Notes: a model not told the origin generated them from the letters alone. Shown: positions 47,828 through 57,532, counted from the stretch's first letter. The stretch: DNA of 64,000 bases from Nakamurella sp. (GCA_017882715.1 JADGOY010000001.1:1-64000), one strand, 5' to 3'. Made by a program: numbers and translations.

Positions 47828-48442
47828 GTGACAGCCTGCGGGGCTACCATGACGTCACAGGATGACCCATCCAGCGGCGGGAGCATCGTGAGCTACCTAC
47901 CAGCCCCGTACGAGGCACCGCCGCAGGACGACCTGTCCGCGACGCTCGCCGCGATCCTGACCACCACCCTTGCGCTGATCACGTCGTGGGTTGTCGGTGC
48001 GCAGGCCTACCCGGTCGTCCGGGAGTTCGTGGACGGCGTGTTGGGCAATCTGACCGATGCGCAGCAGCAGGCGTTCACCGATGCGTTGCCGACGACGGCG
48101 GTGCCGACCGTGGGCTGGGCCCTGGCCACGGTGTTCATGGTGATCGGCGCGGTACTGCTGCTGTTCCGCCGTGGCCGCGGCCTGCTGATCTTCGGCGCGT
48201 TCGTCTGCGTCGCCACCACCGCCTGGGCGCAGTTCGAGATCGGTTACGGCGAGGTGGGTTCCGGCGCGACTGTGCCGATCGACCAGTGGCCGCTGTACTG
48301 GGGTGGCGTCGCAGTGCTGGTCGCCGCGATCCTGCCCGGGACCGGGCGGTGGATCGGGCGCACCCGCAGGCGGTCCGCGGGCGCGCAGTCCACCATCACC
48401 GGCACCACCGAGTCCGGTGCGATCCTGTGGCCGGGTATGTGA
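47828..48442 (+). CDS. Membrane protein of unknown function (four TM)
   Basis: 204-aa frame with four hydrophobic segments; start uncertain. Confidence 0.65.
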   Translation: MTACGATMTSQDDPSSGGSIVSYLPAPYEAPPQDDLSATLAAILTTTLALITSWVVGAQAYPVVREFVDGVLGNLTDAQQQAFTDALPTTAVPTVGWALATVFMVIGAVLLLFRRGRGLLIFGAFVCVATTAWAQFEIGYGEVGSGATVPIDQWPLYWGGVAVLVAAILPGTGRWIGRTRRRSAGAQSTITGTTESGAILWPGM

Positions 48443-48470
48443 TCGACGACCTGCCGATACCCTGACCCGC

Positions 48471-49640
48471 ATGAGCTTCCCGCCCGGTGGTCCCGACGAG
48501 TTCGCTGACGGCTTCGCCACCCGCGCGATCCACGCCGGCCAGGACCCGGATCCGTTCACCGGATCCATTGCGGTGCCGATCTATCAGACCTCCACCTACG
48601 CCCAGGACGTGGTCGGCGAAACCCGGGGCGGGTACGACTATTCCCGCGCCGGCAACCCCACCCGTACCGCCCTGGAGCAGGCCTTGGCCAGCCTGGAGGG
48701 GGCGAGCCACGGGTACGCCTTCGCCTCGGGCATGGCGGCGTCCGACACGCTCATCCGTGCGATGCTCCGGCCGGGTGACCACGTGATCATTCCGGACGAC
48801 GCCTATGGCGGGACGTTTCGATTGATCGACAAGATCTGCGTCCCGTGGGGTATCTCGTACACCGCGACGGCGTTGAGCGACCTCGACGGCGTTCGCGACG
48901 CGCTGCGGACGGAAACCAAGCTGATCTGGTGTGAGACGCCCACCAATCCGCTGCTGGGCATCGCCGATATCGCCGGTCTGGCCGACATTGCCGGGGTGTG
49001 CGGTGCGAAGCTGTTGGTGGACAACACTTTCGCCTCGCCCTACCTGCAACAACCGATCGACCTGGGCGCCGATGTGGTACTGCATTCGACGACCAAATAC
49101 ATCGGCGGGCACTCGGACATCATCGGCGGCGCGTTGATCACCGACGAGGACGGCCTGGGCGAGGCGTTCGCGTTCCACGCCAAGTCGATGGGCGCAATTG
49201 CCGGTCCGTTCGATGCCTGGCTCACCCTGCGCGGGGTGAAAACCCTTGCGGTGCGGATGGATCGGCATTGCGACAATGCCGAAGCGGTGGTCGATCTGCT
49301 TCTCGCGCATCCGCGGGTCGGGCGCGTGTACTACCCGGGTCTGCCGAGCCACCCCGGTCACCAGGTGGCCACCGGCCAGATGCTCCGATTCGGCGGGATG
49401 GTGTCGTTCACCGTGGCCGGTGGGCGTGAGGAGGCAGTCAAGGTCTGCCAGCGAACGCGGTTGTTCATCCTCGGTGAGTCCCTGGGCGGGGTGGAGTCGC
49501 TGATCGAGCATCCGGGCCTGATGACACACGCGAGCGTCGCCGGCTCCCAACTCGAGGTGCGCGACGACCTGATCCGGTTGTCCGTCGGCATCGAGGACGT
49601 CGATGATCTGTTGGCCGACCTGCGCGACGCTTTGGACTGA
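48471..49640 (+). CDS. metB: Cystathionine gamma-synthase
   Basis: FATRAIHAGQDPDPFTGSIAVPIYQTSTYAQ, VVLHSTTKYIGGHSDIIGGAL, SLGGVESLIEHPGLMTHASV. Confidence 0.92.
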   Translation: MSFPPGGPDEFADGFATRAIHAGQDPDPFTGSIAVPIYQTSTYAQDVVGETRGGYDYSRAGNPTRTALEQALASLEGASHGYAFASGMAASDTLIRAMLRPGDHVIIPDDAYGGTFRLIDKICVPWGISYTATALSDLDGVRDALRTETKLIWCETPTNPLLGIADIAGLADIAGVCGAKLLVDNTFASPYLQQPIDLGADVVLHSTTKYIGGHSDIIGGALITDEDGLGEAFAFHAKSMGAIAGPFDAWLTLRGVKTLAVRMDRHCDNAEAVVDLLLAHPRVGRVYYPGLPSHPGHQVATGQMLRFGGMVSFTVAGGREEAVKVCQRTRLFILGESLGGVESLIEHPGLMTHASVAGSQLEVRDDLIRLSVGIEDVDDLLADLRDALD

Positions 49641-49649
49641 GAATCTCGC

Positions 49650-50633
49650 ATGACGGGACAGCGGCGCCTCGGCCTGGCGTTGGACATCGGCGGGACGAAG
49701 CTGGCGGCTGCGGTGGTCGATCAGAGCGGCGAGATCGTCGCGGCGCACCGGGTGCGCAACCCCCAGGGCACCGATGCCGACGTGCTCTTCGCGGCTCTGA
49801 CGTCCGCCGCCGACGCGGCGTTGGAGTCCGCGGGGATTACGCCCGGCGACCCGCTACTGGTCCCGGCGATCGGGGTCGGCACGGCCGCCCCGATGGACCT
49901 GCAGGCCGGCACCGTGTCCCCGGTGAACATCCCGGCGTGGCGGTCATTCCCCTTGCGGGACAGGCTGTCCGGGCATTATCAGCTGGATGTCGGGTTGATC
50001 GGCGACGCGGTTGCGGTCGCCGTCGGCGAGCACTGGCGGGGCGCGGCGCGAGGCCACGCGAACGTGCTGGGCATGGTGGTGTCCACCGGTGTCGGCGGCG
50101 GGTTCGTGCTGAACGGCCGGGTCGTGGTCGGCGCGACCGGCAACGCCGGCCATATCGGCCACATGAGTGTGGACCCGGACGGACCGGACTGCGTGTGCGG
50201 CGGCGTCGGCTGCCTGGAGGCCATCGCCAGCGGCACATCGCTGGCAGCCTGGGCCAGGCAGCAGGGCTTCTCCCCGGGGACCGAGACCGCCTCAGCCGAC
50301 GCGGTCGCCGACGCCGCCCTGACCGGCGACGCAATAGCGCTGGCGGCGTTCCATCGGGCCGGCGCCGCGCTCGGCCTGGCGATCGCCGGCGCGGTGACGC
50401 TGCTGGACCTGGATCTGGTGGTCATCGGCGGTGGGGTCGCCGCGGCCGGCCAGCTGCTGTTCGACCCGATCCAGGCGGCCTACTCCCGTTATGCGGCACT
50501 CGGTTTCGCTCATCGTCCGCGGATTGTGCCGGCCCTGCTCGGTGGCACCGCGGGGCTGATCGGGGCCGCGGCCGTCGCGCTGGATCCGCTGGCGTACTGG
50601 CCGACGGAAGCGGGCCGGTTCGTCCGGTCCTGA
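49650..50633 (+). CDS. ROK family sugar kinase (glucokinase-like)
   Basis: LALDIGGTKLAAAVVD, GVSTGVGGGFVLNGR-type loop, GHIGHMSVDPDGPDCVCGGVGCLEAIASG. Confidence 0.9.
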   Translation: MTGQRRLGLALDIGGTKLAAAVVDQSGEIVAAHRVRNPQGTDADVLFAALTSAADAALESAGITPGDPLLVPAIGVGTAAPMDLQAGTVSPVNIPAWRSFPLRDRLSGHYQLDVGLIGDAVAVAVGEHWRGAARGHANVLGMVVSTGVGGGFVLNGRVVVGATGNAGHIGHMSVDPDGPDCVCGGVGCLEAIASGTSLAAWARQQGFSPGTETASADAVADAALTGDAIALAAFHRAGAALGLAIAGAVTLLDLDLVVIGGGVAAAGQLLFDPIQAAYSRYAALGFAHRPRIVPALLGGTAGLIGAAAVALDPLAYWPTEAGRFVRS

Positions 50634-50662
50634 TGCGGTGGCGTCCGGTCCTGATCCGGTGG
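50621..50662 (+). repeat. Two tandem 21-bp units containing the ROK kinase stop codon
   Basis: CGTCCGGTCCTGATGCGGTGG / CGTCCGGTCCTGATCCGGTGG. Confidence 0.9.
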
Positions 50663-50682
50663 CGCTGGCAGGATGATCGACC

Positions 50683-51894
50683 ATGGAGCAGGTCACCGTC
50701 GCCGACGTCCGCATCGCCGCCGAACTACTGCGCGGTGTCGCGCGGTACACCCCGATGGAATCCTCACGCCCGTTGCTCGAACGGGTGGGCGGCCCCGTCT
50801 ATCTCAAGTGCGAGAACCTGCAGCGCACCGGCTCGTTCAAGATCCGCGGCGCGTACGTCCGGATCGCTCGGCTGTCGGAGGCCGAAATGGCGGCCGGGGT
50901 GGTGGCGGCCTCCGCCGGCAACCACGCCCAGGGCGTCGCGCTCGCGGCATCGCTGGTCGGCACGACGGCGCAGGTCTACATGCCGGTGGGTGCCTCGATC
51001 GCGAAGCTGACGGCTACCCGCGCGTACGGTGCGACCGTCGACCTGCTCGGTCAGACCCTGGACGACGCGCTCGAGGCAGCCGTTGCGTTCTCGGCGCGGA
51101 CGGGGGCGGTGCTGGTGCATCCGTTCGACCATCAGGATGTGCTGCGGGGCCAGGGCACGGTCGGCCTCGAGATCCTCGAACAGGTGCCGGAGGTCGCCAC
51201 GGTCGTCGCGTCCGTCGGCGGTGGGGGGTTGATCAGCGGGGTGGCGGCGGTAGTGCGTGAGCTGCGCCCGCAGGTCAGGATCGTCGGGGTGCAGGCCGAG
51301 CAGGCCGCAGCCTGGCCCGGATCGTTGCGGGCCGGACGGCCGGTCCGGCTGCGTCACATGTCCACGCTCGCCGACGGGATCGCGGTGGGCGAGCCGTCAC
51401 CACTGACCTTCGCGCATGTCTCGAAGCTGGTCGACGAGGTCGTCACAGTCACCGAGGATCAGCTGTCGCAAGCCATGCTGCTGTGCCTGGAGCGGGCGAA
51501 ACTGGTCGTCGAGCCGGCCGGCGCCGCGACGGTGGCGGCCATCATGGCCCACCCAGAGGCGTTCGCCCCGCCGGTGGTGGCGGTGCTGTCCGGCGGCAAC
51601 ATCGACCCCTTGGTGCTGTTGCACGTCACCCAGCACGGCCTGGTCGCCGCCAGGCGCTTCCTGTCGCTGCGCGTCGAGATCGTCGACCGGCCCGGCCGGC
51701 TGGCCGGGCTGCTGGCGCTGGTCGGGGAACTGGGTGGCAACGTTGTCGACGTGGTGCACTCCCGGCTCGGATCCAGCCTGCAGATGGGCGACGTGGAGGT
51801 GGCGCTGCGGATGGAGACGCGGGGGGCCGAGCACTGCGACGAGCTGGTCGAAGGGCTCGTCCAGGCCGGCCACCGGATCCTCGAGCGTCACTGA
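50683..51894 (+). CDS. ilvA: Threonine ammonia-lyase
   Basis: KCENLQRTGSFKIRGAYVRIARL, AASAGNHAQGVALAA, SVGGGGLISGVAAVVREL, C-terminal ACT-like domain. Confidence 0.92.
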   Translation: MEQVTVADVRIAAELLRGVARYTPMESSRPLLERVGGPVYLKCENLQRTGSFKIRGAYVRIARLSEAEMAAGVVAASAGNHAQGVALAASLVGTTAQVYMPVGASIAKLTATRAYGATVDLLGQTLDDALEAAVAFSARTGAVLVHPFDHQDVLRGQGTVGLEILEQVPEVATVVASVGGGGLISGVAAVVRELRPQVRIVGVQAEQAAAWPGSLRAGRPVRLRHMSTLADGIAVGEPSPLTFAHVSKLVDEVVTVTEDQLSQAMLLCLERAKLVVEPAGAATVAAIMAHPEAFAPPVVAVLSGGNIDPLVLLHVTQHGLVAARRFLSLRVEIVDRPGRLAGLLALVGELGGNVVDVVHSRLGSSLQMGDVEVALRMETRGAEHCDELVEGLVQAGHRILERH

Positions 51895-51932
51895 CTGCGC
51901 CGAGGCACCGCCGGGTGCCTCGGTGCAGTCAG
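51891..51932. terminator. Hairpin overlapping the ilvA stop codon, between convergent ilvA and greA
   Basis: CTGACTGCGCCGAGGCAC / GTGCCTCGGTGCAGTCAG, 18-bp stem with one mismatch, 6-nt loop. Confidence 0.85.
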
Positions 51933-51960
51933 CTCGGCTGATGGTGCGAGGAATTGCAGG

Positions 51961-52452
51961 TCAGCCTACGTACGGCTTGGCGTCCAGCACGCTGACCTTC
52001 TGGGTACGGCCGTTGGGCAGGGAGTACTCGCGAGATTCTCCGCGGCTGGCGCCCAGGATTGCCTGGCCGAGCGGGGACTGCGGGGAGTAGACCTGCAGCG
52101 ACCCGTGCACACCCTCTTCGCGGGACCCGAGCAGGAACGTCTCCTGGTCGTCGTCGTCACCGTCGTAGGCGATGGTGACGACCATGCCCGGCTCCACCAC
52201 GCCGTCGTCGGCCGGCGGTACGCCGACCTGCGCGGTGCGGAGCAGCTCCTGGATCTGCCTGATCCGGGCCTCCTGCTTGCCTTGTTCGTCGCGCGCGGCG
52301 TGATATCCGCCGTTCTCCTTGAGATCGCCCTCTTCGCGACGCGCGTTGATCTCGGCCGCGATCACCGGACGCTGCGCAACGAGCTGGTTGAGCTCATGCT
52401 GGAGGCGGTCGTGTGCTTCCTGGGTCAGCCAGGTCACGACGGTCCCGGTCAT
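51961..52452 (-). CDS. greA: Transcription elongation factor GreA
   Basis: [57 protein letters not shown]. Confidence 0.95.
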   Translation of the reverse strand: MTGTVVTWLTQEAHDRLQHELNQLVAQRPVIAAEINARREEGDLKENGGYHAARDEQGKQEARIRQIQELLRTAQVGVPPADDGVVEPGMVVTIAYDGDDDDQETFLLGSREEGVHGSLQVYSPQSPLGQAILGASRGESREYSLPNGRTQKVSVLDAKPYVG

Positions 52453-52946
52453 GGCAACTCCTTACTGCTGATATGTCCGTCCGCGGCACCGGGATCGGTG
52501 ATGCGGGATGCGGGTGTGCGCCCGTACCGCGAGACGGTCGCGAGGCGCGTTCCCGCACGCGTGGGTGGCACAACAAACGAGTGACGGCCCCGAGTCTTTG
52601 GAGTACGAGGGGCCGTCGGCTTGGCCAATTCTAACACGCCGCGGCGTGCGACCCGCCTTTTTTCACGATCCGCCGACCCGCTCCCTCGTCCCACGGGCAC
52701 CCGCATCCCGCTCATGCTCTGGTACCTGACCTGCAACAACGGTCCCAGTGGGAGCCGATGGCGATGGGCCGGGTCGGTGCCGTTGCGCAGTCGGTCTTGG
52801 TGGCGAGACCCCGGCGTGGACAATGGTCCTGTCCCCGGGTTCCGTCTCGGGATGCTGTCCGGAATTCTGTTGAGAACTCTGGGGCCCGCATCGGGCACCA
52901 ACCAGGACGGGAAACGCCTCGCGCAGGCCGGAAAGGGAACGACGTC

Positions 52947-53930
52947 GTGAGCAACGGGATGTCCGAGCGACCGGTCGATGCCGACGTGCTGCGTGACGAG
53001 GCGGTCGACGCGCTGGCCAACGCGGCCGCCGAGCGCGCGCGGTTCGCGGCCGGCGCCCCGCTCCGCATGATGGCGGTGCACGCCCATCCCGACGACGAAT
53101 CGAGCAAGGGCGCAGCGACCCTGGCAAAGTACGTTGCCGACGGCGTCGGGGTGGTCGTCGTGTCGTGCACCGGCGGTGAGCGCGGGGACATCCTCAACCC
53201 GAAGTTCGCCGCCGCCAACATGGATATCCCGGCCCTGCGCATCAGTGAGATGGCAAGGGCCGCAGAGATTCTCGGTGTCGCCCACGAATGGCTCGGTTAC
53301 CACGACTCGGGGTATCACGAGGGCGAACCGGACACCTGGGTGCTCCCTGGGGGAAGTTTCGCAGCCCTGGAACCGACCGTGGAGATCGGTGCCCTGGTCA
53401 AGGTCATCCGGCGCTACCGGCCCCACGTCATGACGACTTACGACGAGAACGGCGGGTACCCGCACCCCGATCACATCCGCTGTCACGTGGTGTCGGTCGG
53501 AGCGTTCGAGGCTGCGGGCGACCCGCAGGCCTACCCGGATGCCGGCGAACCCTGGCAACCGCTGAAGCTCTATTACAACGTCGGGTTCTCCCCCGAACGA
53601 ATCCTGGCCATCAACACGGCCGTCCGGGAACTGACCGGATCAGGTCCGTTCGACGAGTGGATCGAACGGTTCTCCGACCACCCGCGGCCGGACCCAGGCG
53701 CGCGGATCACCACCCAGATACCGGTCGCCGAGTATTTTGCCGCGAGGGACGCCGCCCTCAGGGCGCACGAAACGCAGATCGACCCCGACTCGGTCTGGTT
53801 CGCGGTGCCGCACCACGTGGAGGCGGAGGTGTGGGGGACCGACGACTACGAGCTGGCCCGGTCGTTGATCGACACGACCTTGCCGGAGAGCGACCTGTTC
53901 GCCGGCGTCCGGGAAAGGGTGAGTCCATGA
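52947..53930 (+). CDS. mca: Mycothiol S-conjugate amidase
   Basis: MMAVHAHPDDESSKGAATLAKYVADG, CTGGERGDILNP, GYHDSGY, TYDENGGYPHPDHIR. Confidence 0.93.
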   Translation: MSNGMSERPVDADVLRDEAVDALANAAAERARFAAGAPLRMMAVHAHPDDESSKGAATLAKYVADGVGVVVVSCTGGERGDILNPKFAAANMDIPALRISEMARAAEILGVAHEWLGYHDSGYHEGEPDTWVLPGGSFAALEPTVEIGALVKVIRRYRPHVMTTYDENGGYPHPDHIRCHVVSVGAFEAAGDPQAYPDAGEPWQPLKLYYNVGFSPERILAINTAVRELTGSGPFDEWIERFSDHPRPDPGARITTQIPVAEYFAARDAALRAHETQIDPDSVWFAVPHHVEAEVWGTDDYELARSLIDTTLPESDLFAGVRERVSP

Positions 53931-54298
53931 GAGGAGGACTTGTCGGGTCCGCGATCACGCGGCTCGTGCTCGTCGCCCAGGATCCGCCGGCCGACGTCGA
54001 CCCGACCACCGGCAAGGGACCGGAATGGGGCAAGGCGGCACCGATCGGGTTGCTGATCATCCTGTTGATGGGCGTCGCGCTGTACTTCCTGATCAAGTCG
54101 ATGAACCGGAACCTGCGCAAGGTACCCACGAGCTTCGACCAGCCGGGTGACGTCGATGTCGCGGTTGACGTCGATCCCGCGGGTGACGACGCCGGCGTTG
54201 CGGCTCGGCACTCCGGCGGGACCGGCCAGAGGGCCGACCCGCGGGCGGGTTCGGCCGCCGACCACCTCGACCGTCCCGGGCAGCGCCGTCCCGGGTAG
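53927..54298 (+). CDS. Small membrane protein downstream of mca (positionally like mycobacterial Rv1083)
   Basis: 123 aa; ATGA overlap with mca stop; one TM IGLLIILLMGVALYFLIKSMNRNLRKVPTSF; Gly/Arg-rich tail. Confidence 0.75.
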   Translation: MRGGLVGSAITRLVLVAQDPPADVDPTTGKGPEWGKAAPIGLLIILLMGVALYFLIKSMNRNLRKVPTSFDQPGDVDVAVDVDPAGDDAGVAARHSGGTGQRADPRAGSAADHLDRPGQRRPG

Positions 54299-54316
54299 CG
54301 CCGTCCCGGGTAGCGC
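54272..54316 (+). repeat. Three tandem 15-bp units containing the stop codon of the 53927-54298 CDS
   Basis: CGTCCCGGGCAGCGC / CGTCCCGGGTAGCGC / CGTCCCGGGTAGCGC; TAG stop is in unit 2. Confidence 0.93.
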
Positions 54317-54413
54317 TGCCTGCCAAGCGGGCGATGAGCCATCCGCTGCAGCTCGGCCGCGTGCCAGGACTCCACCGCCCGATCAGCCGGACCACGTCGA
54401 AACGGAGATCACC

Positions 54414-56534
54414 GTGGCGTCACGCCTGGCCGGTGCCGCCTCGACATACCTGGCTCAGCATGCTGACCAACCGGTGGACTGGTGGCCCTGGTCGGCCGAG
54501 GCGTTCGCGGAGGCCAGCCGTCGAGACGTCCCGGTGCTGCTGTCCGTGGGCTACGCCTCCTGCCATTGGTGCCACGTGATGGCGCGCGAGTCGTTCGCCG
54601 ATCCCGGCACGGCCGACCAGCTCAACCGGGACTTCGTCGCGATCAAGGTCGACCGGGAGGAGCGGCCCGATGTCGACGCGGTGTACATGAGCGCCACCCA
54701 GGCACTGACCGGTCAGGGCGGCTGGCCGATGACCTGCTTCCTGACGCCGCAAGGCCGGCCCTTCTACGCCGGCACCTACTTCCCGCCGGTACCGACCTCC
54801 GGACTGCCGGCGTTCCGCCAGCTGCTGTCGGCGATCTCGCTGGCCTGGGCGACCCAGCGTGACGAGGTCACCTCGGCCGCCGATCGGATCGGTGCCTCGC
54901 TGACGGACATGTCCGGGCCACAGGCCGGTGGCCGCCTCGGCCCGGACGAGCTGACTACGGCAGCGGACGACCTGCTGGCCCAGATCGACATGATCGACGG
55001 CGGCTTCGGCGGCGCACCGAAGTTCCCGCCGGCCATGGTCGCCGAATTCCTGCTGCGGTATCACGAACGTACCGGCTCCGGACCGGCCCGCGCGGCCGTC
55101 ACGCTGACGCTCGACCGGATGGCCCGCGGCGGCATCTTCGATCAGCTGGCCGGCGGCTTCTCCCGGTACAGCGTCGACAAGTCCTGGCACGTCCCGCATT
55201 TCGAGAAGATGCTGGACGACAACGCGCAGCTGTTGCGGCTGTACGCCCACCACGGCCGGCTGACCGGGTCGGGGCTGTCCGAGCGGGTGGCGGCGCAGAC
55301 CGCCCAGTTCCTGCTCCGCAACCTGCGGCTGCCCAGCGGCGCCTTCGCAGCGTCACTGGATGCCGACACCGGGGGTGTCGAGGGAGCGACGTACCGCTGG
55401 ACCCGGCGCGAGTTGACAGCCGTCCTCGGTGACGACGACGGGAACCGTGCGGCGACCCTGTTCGCGCTGCCGACGGACTCCATCGGCCCCGCGGGCGCCG
55501 ACTCCACCGGCGCCGAGCCCGCGCGCGCTGCCCGGGGCGGGCACGACGACCTCGTCGCCGAGGTCATCCGACTGCCGTCGGACCCGCCCGATCCCGAGTG
55601 GTACGCGGGCATCCGGACCCGACTGCTCGCCGCTCGGGACCGGCGCCGCCAGCCAGGCCGTGACGACATCGTGGTGCTCCGATCCAACGGATTGGCGGTC
55701 GCGGCGCTGGCCGAGGCGGGTGTGGCCGCGGGCCGAGCCGATTGGATCGATGCGGCAATTGCGGCCGCGGGATATCTGCTGGCGGTACACCGGGTCGATG
55801 GCCGCTGGTACCGCAGTTCCCGGGATGGTCGTGTCGGGCCGGCCCGTGCCGTGCTGGCCGACCACGGAGATCTCGCGGGTGGTCTCCTCGCTCTGCACCA
55901 GGCGACGGGCGAGCGGCGGTGGCTGGACGAAGGCATTTCGGTGATCGATCAGGCGCTGGAACATTTCCGCTTGCCTGGCGCGTCAGCCGATGTGCTCGCG
56001 GGTGGTGGGGGTGATCCGGGTGGCGTCGCGCCCGACGGCTTCTTCGACACCTCGGACGATGCCGGACCGCTGATCGTCCGTCCTCGCGACCCCACCGACG
56101 GCGCGGCTCCCTCCGGTCAGTCCGCGATCACCAATGCGCTGTTGACGGCCGCTGCGCTCACCGGAAACGCGGCTTACCGGGCCGGCGCGGAGGCCTCGTT
56201 GGCGTCCGTCGCCGCCCTGGTCGCCCGGTTCCCGCGGTCCGCAGGGTGGCACCTGTGTGCGGCGGAGGTGGTCGCCGCCGGGCCTTTGCAGGTCGCCGTG
56301 GCCGGTCCCGCGGGCGCCGCTCGTGATGCGCTGGCTGCTGTCGCCCGGCGCCATGCGCCCGCCGGGTCCGTCATCGACGTGGGGCTGCCGGATGCGCCCG
56401 GTCGGGAACTGCTGGCGGCGCGAGCTGCCGTCGGGGGCGAAGCGACCGCCTATGTCTGCCGCGGGTTCGTGTGCGATCGGCCCGTCACCGACCCGGCGGA
56501 TCTCCGTGCGCTGCTGACCCAGCGCTCCCGCTGA
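54414..56534 (+). CDS. Thioredoxin-domain DUF255 (YyaL/spermatogenesis-associated 20-like) protein
   Basis: SRLAGAASTYLAQHADQPVDWWPWSAEAFAEA, GYASCHWCHVM, KVDREERPDVDAVYM, GQGGWPMTCFLTPQGRPFYAGTYFPP. Confidence 0.92.
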   Translation: MASRLAGAASTYLAQHADQPVDWWPWSAEAFAEASRRDVPVLLSVGYASCHWCHVMARESFADPGTADQLNRDFVAIKVDREERPDVDAVYMSATQALTGQGGWPMTCFLTPQGRPFYAGTYFPPVPTSGLPAFRQLLSAISLAWATQRDEVTSAADRIGASLTDMSGPQAGGRLGPDELTTAADDLLAQIDMIDGGFGGAPKFPPAMVAEFLLRYHERTGSGPARAAVTLTLDRMARGGIFDQLAGGFSRYSVDKSWHVPHFEKMLDDNAQLLRLYAHHGRLTGSGLSERVAAQTAQFLLRNLRLPSGAFAASLDADTGGVEGATYRWTRRELTAVLGDDDGNRAATLFALPTDSIGPAGADSTGAEPARAARGGHDDLVAEVIRLPSDPPDPEWYAGIRTRLLAARDRRRQPGRDDIVVLRSNGLAVAALAEAGVAAGRADWIDAAIAAAGYLLAVHRVDGRWYRSSRDGRVGPARAVLADHGDLAGGLLALHQATGERRWLDEGISVIDQALEHFRLPGASADVLAGGGGDPGGVAPDGFFDTSDDAGPLIVRPRDPTDGAAPSGQSAITNALLTAAALTGNAAYRAGAEASLASVAALVARFPRSAGWHLCAAEVVAAGPLQVAVAGPAGAARDALAAVARRHAPAGSVIDVGLPDAPGRELLAARAAVGGEATAYVCRGFVCDRPVTDPADLRALLTQRSR

Positions 56535-56620
56535 CCCGCCCCCCGCTCCCCCGCTCCCCCGCCCCCCTGACCCGCCCCCCGCTGACCCGCCCCCGCTGAC
56601 CGTGACCCGCCCCCGCTGAC
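56524..56620 (+). repeat. C-rich degenerate tandem repeat (CGCTGACCCGCCCCC-like) containing the DUF255 gene stop codon
   Basis: Direct reading; TGA stop at 56532 with further TGA copies at 56568 and 56583 in the same frame. Confidence 0.85.
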
Positions 56621-56791
56621 AGCAATCCCGTCGCGCGGCTGAACTCGTTGACTCCTGTCACACCGTTCCCAAAGGGTGCGAGTTCGGCCGCGCTGTCGAA
56701 GTTGATCCGCGCCAAAGTGTGGCCTGGATCACATTGAACTTGCCGAATAGTGGGAACAACTGCAACGCAAGCTTCAGTTGTATGGTGTGTA

Positions 56792-56810
56792 ACGGTGTAA
56801 TCAACACCGT
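56792..56810. promoter_or_regulatory. Candidate operator upstream of the 56835 gene
   Basis: Perfect inverted repeat ACGGTGT-AATCA-ACACCGT ending 24 nt before the ATG. Confidence 0.4.
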
Positions 56811-56834
56811 CAGAACAGAGAAAGGAGTCTCCCG

Positions 56835-57512
56835 ATGAAGGGATACTTCACAGCATGGGGCGAGGGCGACGAGCCTGGCCCAGAGCGTCGCGGCCCGCAT
56901 GGTCGCGGCGGCAAGGGTGGCCGCGGACCTGGTTTCGGCGGCTACGGACCGGGCCGGGGATTCGGCCCGCGCGGCCGGGGCCGCGGCGGAGCACCGGAGA
57001 CCCCGGACGCCTCCGACGCAGCTGCCTGGTTCGCCGGACGGTTGCCCGGCGACTGGTTCACCGGCGCGCCGAGTGTGTCGGTCGACCGCGACGAGATCAT
57101 CGTCATCGGTGAGCTGCCGGCATTGACCGAGGAGTTCGCCGACGATGCCGCCAAGGCAGCTGCCGAGGCGGGCCGTATCACTCGGTTCCGCGAGGACACC
57201 CGCTCGGCCCGGATCGAGATCGCTCGTCAGGGCCAGTTCCGGTACGGCCGAGACATCTCCTGGGGTGCGCGGCTGGGCGGCACGCAGGAGCTGTTCACCA
57301 CCCTGTCCGCCCCGGTGATGACCAGGCTGCGGCAGCAGGAACGGCAGATCCTTGACACGTTGGTCGATTCGGGCGTGGCCCGATCGCGGTCGGATGCGGT
57401 GGTGTGGGCTGTTCGGCTGGTCGGTCAGCACGCCGATTCCTGGCTGGGCGACCTGCGATCAGCGATGGAAGAGGTCAACCGGCTGCGCGACCAGGGACCG
57501 GACCTCGGCTGA
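56835..57512 (+). CDS. Hypothetical protein: RG/GG-rich N-terminus, conserved core, RHH-like C-terminal segment
   Basis: 225 aa with AAAGGAG RBS; GRGGKGGRGPGFGGYGPGRGFGPRGRGRGG; RQILDTLVDSGVARSRSDAVVWAVRLVGQH. Confidence 0.8.
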   Translation: MKGYFTAWGEGDEPGPERRGPHGRGGKGGRGPGFGGYGPGRGFGPRGRGRGGAPETPDASDAAAWFAGRLPGDWFTGAPSVSVDRDEIIVIGELPALTEEFADDAAKAAAEAGRITRFREDTRSARIEIARQGQFRYGRDISWGARLGGTQELFTTLSAPVMTRLRQQERQILDTLVDSGVARSRSDAVVWAVRLVGQHADSWLGDLRSAMEEVNRLRDQGPDLG

Positions 57513-57532
57513 ACGGCTGATCGATCGAACGG

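Noticed and set aside
48396-49748. 450-aa minus-strand ORF
   Set aside because: Antisense shadow of metB.
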